From Tethya wilhelma (Eukaryota; Porifera; Demospongiae; Tethyida; Tethyidae): a DNA stretch of 64,000 nucleotides. Shown here in pieces: positions 39,182 through 50,551 of this stretch; position 1 is the stretch's first letter, and every line of letters begins with the position of its first letter. The stretch is taken from assembly GCA_964030475.1 (NCBI GenBank), contig CAXIPT010000009.1, positions 3,400,223 through 3,464,222 of the forward strand, in the 5' to 3' direction. Both the position numbers and the translations under genes were made by a program. The notes beneath the pieces are model-generated. The model was not told the origin of the DNA. It searched no databases and saw only the letters and a program-made list of their open reading frames with translations.

Positions 39182-42100
39182 TTACTGTTGTCTTTGGGCA
39201 ACAATAGCAGACAAATTAGAATGAAATGGTTCGACAGCTTCAACAAGAGTTTCCCAAATTCTTGCAGAATCATAATCAACTTGGTTTAGCCATGTACGAA
39301 GCATTTGCCTGAGGCAACTCTTCACTCCAGATCCTTGACAATCTCTAGCGATAGCTTTCAATTCTCCATCTGAGATATCCAGCAGTGTTCCAATATTGTC
39401 CCAGTCACTTGCTACGGGCAATAGTAACTTGAACATCTCTGGAAGAAATGAGGTTGGATCTGAGGGTAGGGAGTGAGATGGGCCAAACCAAACTGTACAG
39501 TCTGAAGGGAGAGTAAGGCACTTCTGAGTTTGTGAACAATGTAATTTTGAAGGCTTTCCTTTGTGCCAGCTCATCTTTGAAGTGTGAGGATCTTCAAAGT
39601 TTTGTTCACAGCGACAGTCAAAGGTTAAAGAATGTTTTGTATCGGACAAGTAGTTCATATCGGCAGTTACTTTGGCGATTCCTTTTTCAACTGATTCTCT
39701 GACATCAGTGCAAATTTCTTCAAGACTGCAACTTCTATCCTTCGATTCGACATGAGGGTTTGGTAGGCACGCAATTTTAATGCTTGTGGGTCGAATCTTG
39801 ACAATGATTGAATCAAAATCGGGTCCTACAACCAGTGATACTTGATCTCTGAAAATCTCTTCTGTCTGGAGATTCCAACTTAGCTCACTCTCCATCTCAT
39901 TTGTGATGAGGTATGTGATGAGAGCTCCAGAGAGACCTTTAGGGCAGTAACCACATTTGAATGTGATCACCAGAGGAGAGACTTGCAACTTAGAGCAACT
40001 TTCAGGGTGGACAACTTGTGTAGCTGTTTTAGCATGAGCTAGAACACATGGGATGAAGTATTGAGTGTCACCATTGGCTGTTTGAAAAGGTGCCACAATT
40101 CGTAACTTTTGCAGAAGCTTCAACAAGTGGTTTGGTGTGAGAAGGCTGTTTGAGTCTCCACTGATCCTCTCAAAATCTCTCAAGGAGAAAATACCCTTCT
40201 TCTTAAACTCGTCTGTGGGAAACTTTCCAACATTTTCAAAAGTAAATGTTCGTACAATGAGCTCAGTCACTTTGTCGAAAAGGACTTGTGGATCTTTGAC
40301 AACAATATCGCCCAGATCTTCATCTGGAAAGTAACGAACGACTCCCAGCTTGGTGTGAAGAAAATGTAGAGCCTCTTTGAGCTCCTCTCTCTCTGTAATT
40401 CCACACTGTTGAGCAACTGAAAAGCACTCGTCAAAGCCAATGATGCGATCTTTGAGGGAACGGATCACGAGACTAAAGATGAGCCAGTGAGAAGGAGAGC
40501 TCGTTTTGAATTCTCCTCGCTGTACGAGCTTCTCCACGGCCACTCGTATCTCCTTGAAGTCAGTCTCATCTTGAGAGAGGTTGTTGACAGTGAAGATGAG
40601 TTGATTCGGAGAGGCAAACTCGATCAAACCGTCTCGATAGTGAGAAGTACCTTTGATGACTTCCTGCAGATGTTGGTCAATCTTTCTTATGTCCTCACTG
40701 GCTGTAGCAGGATCCAGCATGTCTTTGTGAGTACCCACTAGGAAGACTTTAGGTCGAATGGGAACTGTGTGTTTCTGGAGACCCTTGTAGACAAATGTAC
40801 CCATAGAGGAAATACTAGCAAGGGACTGAAGGATAGCCTCCAGCAAGGTGAGTGTCGACTCGTAAGGCTCAGATTTGTTTCCATCTGGAAGCTCGTACTG
40901 GATGGTAAACACCTTATTGAGGTCTTGGTTTAGTCGAAAGGTGATGAAGAACACTGAAGGACCCGATATGAGAAGTGGTAGGAGATCTTGAAACTCCATT
41001 TGTCCACCTGTGTCGGTGAGATAGAGAGACCACGAGCTTTCCATGTACTCAATGAAATCCTTTTCATTTGCAATAGAACTAAGAATTTCAATAGGAGACT
41101 TGAAACCTTCAGGAAAGGAAATTGGAGTTAGTGTTGCAGTTTTTGTTGAATGTGGTGAAGAAGATTGCTCCACTTCTGGTTGAGGAACAGCAGAAGTCGG
41201 GTTGTCAGTATTGTCCATAGATGCTGTTGTTGGTAAAGTGTTCATCTCTTGAGCAGGAACTGGACCAGGTGCAGTTGTTTGGGGATCTGTTGACTTGGAA
41301 ATGAAGTGTGAGATTCGTAGCATCAAGTGAAGTGCCTCAGTGTTGTAGGTGAGCTTGAACCAGATGGAGTCTGTCACACTGAGAGGGATGGAGTAGGACT
41401 GTCTCACTTGGATGTGAACTGGCTCCTCAGCGACTCCAGTGCTTGGTGTGGGTGATGATGGTGGTCCTTCACCAGTGAGGCGTTTGATGAGGGAGCTCTT
41501 CCCAGAGCGTGCAGGACCGAGGTAGACCCCCTGCAGTATGGTGTGATCCAGCTTTCCTTTCTTCTTTATTGCTTGCTTCACAGCTTCCAAATGGTTTTCA
41601 CTAGCATCATCCTACATATATAGGACACATAATGGTAGGTGTGCTAAGACAAGGACAATGTTGAGTGAAAACACAAAGCTTACTAGTGACTCAAAGAGAA
41701 TTTCATCAAGCAGTGCTAGGGTAGAAGCACCTCCTCTGATTTTTGGTTCATATTCTAGTGCCTTCTGTAGCCATGAGGTGAGCTTGAGAGCAAATTCTCT
41801 GCATAACAAACAAAAGGCCAATAATTGTATGTATATTCACGGAAATACTATTTGGAAACAATTACTTTGATAGCTTGTGAGTGGATGGTAGAGAGTGTGA
41901 GTAAACAAGTTCTGAAATAGAGGGGAAAAATGACTCTGTAAAAATAATAGTGTCACTGCATGTGTGGCACGATGCGTGCTATGCATAACAATAATTAATG
42001 TTCTTACTTCCATTTTCCAAACAGATATTGATAACACCACGTTGTTTCTTTACAATAGCATGTGACCTGCACAGGGTAATTGACATGTTACACTATTATA

Positions 42101-45100
42101 ATAATGGTCAAAAAATTTGATGATTCACTCCACAGAACATAAAATAAAAATATTGACTAATTTAAACATTGACCATTAAACATTTGCGTGTGTGCATAGT
42201 TCATGAATAACTGTCACCCTACAACATCACATGGTAGATCAAATTCACTTCGGATAAATTTCAACAAAACCTTGTTTTGCAAGACTATACCTAGAGGCAT
42301 CCCTCATCATTCAGTTTAAAAATCAGGAAAAATCAGGGCTTGGACACACACCCTAAAAATAAAACTATTCTATACTTAGCCTTTAAAATTTTTCTTCAAA
42401 ATATTGGAATCATATCTCACACCACTAAAGTATTATGGGCTATTAGAAAAAATATCATAATAATGCATGAACTACATTTAAATTCATTCCATTTTTATAT
42501 ATAGCTAATTAATACGGTAACTCAAACTGGATGAAAAACTGGTCTACTATTTGCAATATACTGCTATCTACTTATGAGGTTTTTGTAAATCAATATTGCC
42601 AATCAAGTTATCAACATGTCAATATACCATAATAGGGAGGGCAAATAATATACTATATAGCACAAAATATTGGCGGGAATAAAATTTGGCGGATTGTCCA
42701 AAATTTCATGATTGGCGGATTTTATTTTGGCGTTTGCGCTCCCATCAATATTACGTGCATGCGCAAAAATGACTGTTTGGCGGATTTAATATTGGCAGTC
42801 CTTACCAAACCGCCAATCTGCCAATATTAAAATCCGCCAAATTTTTGTGCTATACGGTAGTAGCAACTTACATGCCTTCTCGTAGCAAGGGTTCTTGACC
42901 ATGACAAAAAGGTTTCTCTCCAGTTACACACTTATAGATAACAGCACCCAAACTCCAAATATCAGCATTTGCATCACAGGGTTTGTGCAAAAGGACTTCT
43001 GGAGCCTAATAGGGTTATAAGAGAGTGAGAGAGAAAAGAATTGGTGATATAGATGACTCTCTAAACTCATGCAGTTAATACTGACACTCCACATACAGCA
43101 TATGATGAAACCTCGACAGTGAATTGCCAGTTACTGTGATCATCCTTTGTACTAGAGGAGAAACAACTCAACTTGTAAACAACCTTGAGTAAAGAATAAC
43201 ATAACATTATTTGTAAGATTAATTGGCAACATATTATTATCAATTAAGTTGAACCTTTCTTGAATCAATACGCTTCAGAAGAATAGCTCCAGGGTTAAGG
43301 TTTCGATGTAAAATATGGTTATTATGCAGATACAGAATTGCAGAATCTATATATATGTATTATATAAGGTCAAAAGCTTAATACAAAAGTGAGAGACACA
43401 TGCATACATATACATATGTATATGCATATTATGCATGGGTATATGCATGTGTACAACTATTTTAAGTACAGTCAAGCGTTTGTGCTACATATACTACAGT
43501 TAAATGGGCATTAAATAAATAACATTAGATCATAAACACCTGAAAACTTACTCATATCAGCACATATCTGTCTGACTGTTGGTTCAGCTAGGCCATAGTG
43601 GTTTACTGGCTGCCGCAGTAGTTCACATAAAGTGTCGCCATCACAGTACTCCATGCAATGAGAAGGAAGAACAGTCTTAGGTAAGTAGTTTAGCCCTTCT
43701 GGGATGGCAAAGCAAGATACAATATTGGGATGGTTGAGAGACAGCACGATATCATGCTGCATCATCCACTGTGCTATAAACTGTTGCGGAGGGTTGGTAG
43801 TAACCTGACATTCCTTTAGGACGATCTCTTTGCCTGTTGTCTACAAGAATAAGACTGACACTTAATATTATGACAACAGATTGACACACACTACATATGA
43901 GTGACATAGCTGAATGCCAGACTAAGTCTCTATTATCTGTAAGCTCACACAAAACAAAGATTCACATATTCATGATTTATTTACAAAACAAAGATTCATA
44001 AATTCATGAATTATTTACAAACTACAATGGTGGTTAGACCCACTACTATCATATCACATGCAGCCACAAACCATACTATTCTCACAAGGGAAAACATGCA
44101 ATGCCATGTACAGTTCAAGGGTTTGGGGATATAAAAACAGGCTCACATGTAATCGATAGNTAGTCATGTGCCGAAATTCAGAGTCTTGCCTTGTTTCCTT
44201 GCTTTTTACAGAACTGCCCATTCCTACACTGCTTATTTTTTTGAAATTTTTATTACTTGTTCAATCACTTTTTTCAACACTAAGGCGTTATTGCTTGGAG
44301 ACTGGTTAGTCTCTACAAAAAAGCAAGTGCTTGCAGAACTATTGAATGCGCATGCGCACTAATGCAAACCACGTGGTCTGTTGATGACCTTTACCTACAT
44401 AAAATGGCTACATATTTTTAACAGTACAGTAATTTGTACCTGAGAGTTTCAAAGCTGCCTAGATTTTGTGTGATTACTTTTGGGCAGCAGACGAGTATCA
44501 AAGAACGTACTTTGGATGAATTCAAGTTACCTTGTATGGTTAGAGTTGGCTCAATGTCTTTCATTTCTCTGGAAATCGCGTTCAAGTAAGTCACAAAGGA
44601 GAAAACAAAATTGCATTGTTCTGGCTTCCCGCCAGCGGTCTCTCCAGGGTGCTCAAGGAAGCTTTTGTGAGTTTTGTTGATCTGTATAGTTAGAAAACTA
44701 TCAAAGGGAGGCCTCTAAGCATGTTTGAAGGCTTAGCTATATTTCTCTGAAAAATTTTAAGCGTGAACATTTTGTATTGTGTCTATGGGACAGGCGGCCC
44801 ATTCCTACTATACGTACTACCGTACGTATGATAGTGCTTCACAGGGCAGAGAGAGAGAGTTGAAAACGGCAGGAATGGACTGGAATGGAATGGATTGGGG
44901 TAGGCTGTTCATTTGAACAAAATTGAGGTATGCTTACATGCAAACAAAGATTTGCAATAATTATTTACAAATTGTAGTGATGGTTAGAGCCACTACTATC
45001 ATACCACTGCAGCCACAAACCATACTACTCTCCCAAGGGAAAACATGTAGAGTTCAAGGGATTTGGGGTATAGAAACAGGCTCACATGCAACCTAGTCAT

Positions 45101-47292
45101 TGTTTAGCAACATTTACTTAGCTGCCATGAGTCAAATGCTGCCCAAGTGAAGCTTATTTCGTGTGTGATACAGACACATACATCAAGCATCTCAGAGACC
45201 AATCAGTCTGTCAAAAATTGTGAACTTCTAAGTAGGCTAATACCCAATTGATAATATTGAATCACTATATAAATAAGATTTGTATTGAACCTTAGCTACC
45301 TTGTTCATGTAAAGCTTCAGTGAGTTGTAGGGTGTTGTACAAATGACTTTCTCCAGCATCCAAACACCAGCGGTAGGTTTCTCATCACTACGTACAGACA
45401 ATGAATAATTATTTCATGAATAAGATATTATTACACGTAACACGTACATGTAGTTTATAAAAAACTCACAATTACAATAAGAAATACATGTTTCCAACTT
45501 TAGGATCATATCACTAAAAATATTCTCACACACTCCAGTATCTACAACATGCTACCTCTTGTGCATGTGAGGATCATTCAGATCAGAATTATCATATTCC
45601 TCAAGAGGGTTTTCCACTTCTCTTGCTAACCAATACTGGCGAAAAATGTTTCCACCAACCATCTTACTCATTTTGACAGCCTGCATAGATGTGTGACATT
45701 GTTCACAGTTCTGATAGTCGATATATGGAACTTCTCTAGCTTCATGCATTTGTTATGCCATAATTCATTGGTACACCATTCTTATCTTAGCTGGTGTCAA
45801 GTATGCATTGTAGCATTAATAAATCTTAGAACTTTCATGTTTGACATTGTGTAGTTATTACATATATTCTGGTGTGCATTTCTAAACACCTAGAAAACTA
45901 TCATTTGTACATTGTTCATACTAAACCTTACACACATAAACATACGAGATTTATCTGATACATCCATTCCTTCTTTTCTCTTTCAGTAGAGGCAGAAAAC
46001 TCATACCCTAGCATGGTAGAGCTGTGGTAGACATGGAACTTGTGTTCGTGACCAGTTGAACTGGGTAGCTCTTTAAGATGGAAGTCAAGATTGATTTCCA
46101 GAGTTGCCTGCATGAGGTTGATTATAGACAACATAATAACTAATTTTTATTATTATTTTTTACTTTTATTTTTTTATTTTACTATTTTTAAATTATTTTT
46201 TATTATTGTGTTTATTTTATTGTCAAGTTGTAGACATGGCAATCCTTAGTGTTTTCCCTCTTATATTATCAGCAAAAATATTATGGATAAAAACTTACAG
46301 TCAACAACTTTCTTTCTTGTGATTCATATATCCGCTAGAATGGAGTGTGTTAAGTGGACCCATTTCCTACTCCAGTAACGATGAACATGGTTTCTCTCCA
46401 TCAAACAACCTTCATAAAGGGGCCCTGCTGAAGCATAGTTATAAACAAGCTGTACTGGAATTGTCTACAGAAAAAGGGAAAACAGAAGAACACGCAGAAA
46501 ATGTAAACACTGATGTTTATAAATGCATCAAGATTCGAAATTTTACTATACAATTGCTCACCTGTAATCGTTGAGGGCATTTCTTTACCATGGTCTGAAT
46601 AAAGGTAACAAAGTCGACATTACTCTGACCTTTAAACCAGCTCGTAATTGAGTCTGTCTCTTCAGAGATGCTACTTGAAGCAAATGAAAGACTTTGGATG
46701 AGATCCACAATGTTCTTTAATTTTAGTGAAAGTTGACCCTCTGTGTACAAAAGTGCATGTATATGTTTCATTTATTATTGTTAATAATACAGTAGCAGAA
46801 TGAAGGTGAAATGTGAAAAAAACAAAACTAAAACCAAGCAAAACATAAACGCACAACAAAAATAGATATGCACATAAACGTACCAGTATCTAGCATCATG
46901 AACATCTCCCACAGTTGCTGTACGCATGAACTTTCCACCTTGCTACACACAGCTGCCACACTGTCAACTGAGCTGTACAATTCCCAGACGTATGAGAGCA
47001 ACTCTGCCTTATACAGCTGTTGTGATCTAACAGAACCACCTATTCTCGATCCATCATGATGATACCGATTCTCTACAGCTCGTATAAAATTTTCCATATC
47101 TCCAGGAATGATGTAACTTTTGCTATTGATATGCTTGTACGCCTTTATGTAGATTTGATCTACTCTTTGGAAAAATTCTACGAATGATGCATTGGCTTGT
47201 ATCGGGGATTCATTGGCCTTGAGAGCAATGTAGGCATATCTGAAACAGTTTTGAATAGCATACTTGTGTGCTTCACTTCTCCAGTCAGTCAT
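39182..47292 (-). CDS. SWAP70/PH - IKK-like pseudokinase - Roc - COR - Death protein, paralogue C
   Basis: Exons in transcript order: 47292-46884, 46740-46562, 46464-46299, 46107-45946, 45680-45556, 45387-45300, 43840-43552, 43346-43255, 43183-43097, 43005-42872, 42066-42008, 41911-41866, 41798-41684, 41611-39182. Domain order is as in A and B. Exon 3 (PH) is 166 bp instead of 165: compared with paralogue B it has one extra base near 46333-46345, which puts a stop in frame. Without it the protein would be about 1,459 residues. The catalytic loop reads HILHRNLNPGAIL (HRD aspartate to asparagine) and the DFG position KLSCFSS. The hinge MEYCDGDTLCELL also departs from the A and B form. Roc motifs GPARSGKS, DTGGQ, THKD and the Death domain are intact. 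The frameshift may be real (a pseudogene or a PH-less form) or a sequencing error. Confidence 0.8.
42651..42860. repeat. MITE-like element in intron 10 of paralogue C
   Basis: Ends TACTATATAGCACAAAATAT and its near complement ATTTTTGTGCTATACGGTAG; interior copies of GGCGGATT and AATCCGCC in both orientations. It stops 11 bp short of the exon border at 42872. Confidence 0.7.
44161..44832 (+). repeat. Dispersed 0.7-1 kb repeat, copy 3 (one arm missing)
   Basis: Starts at TAGTCATGTGCCGAAATTCA directly after an n at 44160. The right arm, GCATGCGCAC, CCACGTGGT, the TTCAAAGCTGCCTAGATTTT block and the ACCGTACGTATGATA end are all present, but the left arm expected before it is absent. It lies in intron 6 of paralogue C. 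Confidence 0.75.
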
Positions 47293-47683
47293 GATTCACA
47301 AGATGTGACTTATGAAATTAGAACCTGCCACATGAACAAGTCACTGTAGAATTATCTAGACTTAGTAGATCAATCTCTTGAAGGAAGGCAGGAATCTATT
47401 GAGGACTGCAGAACAAACCAAACAAGTCTAATAGAACACCGTCAGACTCACTCACATAATTTTGGAGACCCTGCCTTGAAATGAAACACCCACCATCATG
47501 AGGCTAGATCAAAGGTCAAAGGACAAGACTACGCCCTTTGACCTTTGGCCTTTGGCCTATGTTCTTTAACCTTTTATCCAGTCTCAACTCCGACACTAGT
47601 CTAGTCCTAGACCCTAGGACTAGACTACTCCGACACTACAATACGTACACTACTGAAACGGAATGCGTATGTTTATGGCATAG
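47293..47683. promoter_or_regulatory. Divergent intergenic region between paralogue C and the kinase-FN3 gene
   Basis: Only 391 bp separate two start codons facing apart, so both promoters must lie here or overlap the 5' untranslated parts. Two half-site pairs of nuclear-receptor DR1 type are visible: AGGTCAAAGGACA at 47513-47525 and, in reverse orientation, TGACCTTTGGCCT at 47539-47551. A perfect 14-bp palindrome with a 3-base loop is at 47597-47627, flanked by CTCCGACACTA on both sides. No TATA box is evident. Function is inferred from position only. Confidence 0.45.
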
Positions 47684-50551
47684 ATGGCTGGACCTCTTGA
47701 ACGACAGATACTTTCTCTTCAAAACGATCCCAACCTGGCTCCGTTCATCATGAAGGAAGCCAAACCTACTGGTAGAACTTTAGGATCAGGTTCCTATGGC
47801 TCAGTTGAAGAGGTAGGTTGATAATTATTGAAGTTTGGCAATATTTGGGCCTGAGGGAAGCGGCCCTCTGTGAGTGATCCGTGTGTTTTGCTTCCATTGT
47901 ACTCTATCTGTCTTCTGCTGTAGATTAAAGTTGATGAGCTAGTGTGTGCTGGAAAGGTCATTCATGCCATCTTACTTGGTGGTGAAGCAGAGGATATAGC
48001 TCAGAAGTATGTCCAAGAGTGTCAGCTGATGGCCAGTCTTCGTCATCCCAATGTGACACAATTTCTTGGGCTCTGTTTCCTACCACCAGCCAAGTTGCCA
48101 GTGCTACTGATGGAGAAACTTGAAGAGAGTCTGGACGATCTCCTTGAAACTGTACCCAACATCCCTATGGCACTGAAGAGATCCATTCTGGAGGACGTAG
48201 CCAGGGGGCTTCTATACCTCCACAGACGAGACCCTCCCATCATTCACAGGGACTTGACAGCAAAGAATGTGTTACTGACCTCCTCATTTACAGCTAAAAT
48301 CACCGATTTGGGCAACTCTCGCATTGTCCCTCATCCTGAGAAGCTGAAACTCACTCAGGTACCAGGTGCAACAATGTACATGCCTCCCGAGGCTTTGAAC
48401 ATGGATCCTCATTACGGTCCCAGTTTGGACATTTTCTCATTTGGTCATCTTGGTCTGTTTGTTGGACTACAGGTGAGGCAGGCAATGAGTGAAGCAAGCA
48501 ATGGAGGTTTTATTAAATATTCATAGCATTCCAGTGGTTTCATTTTGCAATCACTGTGTACATCTAGGTGTTTCCTGATGATCTGCTTCCCTACAACTAC
48601 AGAGATCCAGAACTACAGAGGCTGGTAGGCCGTACTGAACTGGAACGTCGTGAGCTCTACCTAAACCAATTGGAGAACTCCTTGCCCAACAGAGATCAAC
48701 ACCCATTTGTCAGACTCATAAAACAGTGCCTCGATGATACCCCATCCGAACGACCAACGACCGAGGTGCTTCTCAAAGATCTTGAAGACATGAGAATAGA
48801 AATTGAAGGGCCTTACGGTTCGTATGAAATGGCTAAACAGGACCTGATGAGACAGGTAACTGTAGCTAGAACCTTGAAGAGCCTCAAACAGTCTGAGGAC
48901 AAAGTGGAGGCAATGAAGGAAGAGAATAGAAGACTTCAAAAAGATCTAGAATCAACAAAGGTATATAGTAACACTGTACATGCGTGTCATACCAAATGCA
49001 TAGAATCGNATATCTTGACTGTGTACAGTACCTGGTGCTCCAAGTGATTTGAAGAGCACTATTGTGGACAAGAACACTGTAATGTTGGCATGGGCTCCAC
49101 CTGAGAATCCAAACGGAGAACTCTTGGACTACCAGGTCATCTACTATGGCTTTGAACTCAAGGAACAAGATGCCTCAAAGGTGAGTGACAATGAAAAGAC
49201 TTTATATTTTTGATATCATTAAGAGACATCTTACTTTCAAAAATAGATCACCAAGCGAGCTGCCGAGGTTCAAATTGTTGATGGACCACGTGTCATCATT
49301 GTTCCAGTTTCTCAAAACTCAGTTGTCATCAACAATTTGAAGGAGAATCTAAACTATAGCTTTACCGTAAGAATGCTCAACAATGCCCACTACATTCCAT
49401 GCATGCATGTGTTTTGTCTACTAGTCCTGCTCTATGTGGTGACAATTTTTTGTTGCTATATATAATTTTAGGTACGTGCCAGAACTAGTGCTGGACCTGG
49501 TGCGAACTCTACTGCCGCTACTGTGAACCTAGCAGAAGCATCTGTTGGTACGTATATGCATGTCTTACACACATTCACACGAAAAACAGCTATAGCTGCA
49601 CTGAAATACATTATCTTATTTCTCTTCCTCTCCCCCTCACCCTCACCCCCTCACCCCCTCTCCCCCTCACCACCTCACCACCTCACCACCTCACACCGGC
49701 GCCCTCCCCCCATGGATGCAGGATCAGATGGTCTAGGTGGTGGTGGTGGATCTGGCACAACCTTTGCTACTACCATAGTGTTTGTCGTCCTCTGTGCCAT
49801 CTTCCTCTTCATCATTATTGTGTTTGTAGCGGCATACATCATGTGGCGTAGAAGACACTTCAAGGACAAGTTCATCCTGTACGTGAGAAGCTATAAGATA
49901 ATTATTATATTGACACATGTGTTTACAAGTTTATATTATAATTTTTATGTACATCCTTTCTACACCTTGTGTGTTGCTTACAGGACCAACCACTCAACTA
50001 CAAGGGGACTTAGGGGAGGCCAAGTTGAAACCACTAACTTTTCTACTGGTGCTGTCACAACCAACCCCATTGCAGAGCTAGAGATGGATGAGCCAGAGTA
50101 CGATGTGATTCCAGTAAGAATTCATGTTGTGGTGCAACAATATGTATAATAGTTTGGTAGTGAGTATTTGGTTATTGTTGTTACGTATATAGAATCAGGG
50201 AGCCAGTTTTGTTGAAGATATACCATCAGATTGCAAGGCTAGTCATTATGGTAAGCCAAGGAGCAATTGAATATATATCCATTAGTTTGTCCCCAAGCAT
50301 CACACTTGTTACTTGCATGGTCTAACTTTATGTGTGCATGTCCAGATGAAGCTGCACCTATCCCAGAGGAGCCTCCTAGGTATGTTGACATGAATGAAGT
50401 TAGTCAGATGAGGCTGGATTTAGCTGAAGAGGAAGGAATGAAGCCAAGTGATGGTGGAGTGGATGACAAGCCACCAGGAGAGGAGTCAAGTTGTGATGAT
50501 AAGAAAGAGACTGAGGAAGACTCAGAGGGTGAAGAACTTTCTGTTACTTAA
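47684..50551 (+). CDS. Protein kinase - coiled coil - FN3 - transmembrane - YVDM-tail protein
   Basis: Exons: 47684-47812, 47924-48472, 48568-48967, 49029-49180, 49247-49366, 49472-49547, 49722-49878, 49984-50113, 50193-50250, 50346-50551. Phases agree; 658 residues. Residues 1-310: protein kinase with glycine loop LGSGSYGSV, helix C glutamate in VQECQLMASLRHPNV, HRDLTAKN, DLG in place of DFG, and YMPPEAL; all catalytic residues are present. A coiled coil (about 320-358), one FN3 domain (split over three exons) and a membrane helix (FATTIVFVVLCAIFLFIIIV) with basic stop RRRHFKDK follow. The tail has EPEYDVIPNQ and PPRYVDMNEV; YVDM fits PI3-kinase p85 SH2. The last four exons match the tail exons of the FN3 receptor in order and phase. 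A signal peptide is not evident. The kinase-to-FN3 junction relies on the donor at 48968 and spans an n at 49009, so it is the weakest link. AATAAA at 50607-50612. Confidence 0.75.
49629..49697 (+). repeat. Pyrimidine-rich minisatellite in an intron
   Basis: Short tandem words of the type CCCCTCA and CCTCAC fill the end of the intron just before the transmembrane exon acceptor at 49721. The strand is almost purely C, T with scattered A. Confidence 0.8.

Noticed and set aside
23626..40741. Plus-strand open frames conserved opposite all three Roc exons (for example at 23626, 32184, 40137 and 23976, 32534, 40487)
   Set aside because: They are antisense to a strongly conserved coding exon, so their conservation follows from the Roc-COR frame; none has family features of its own.
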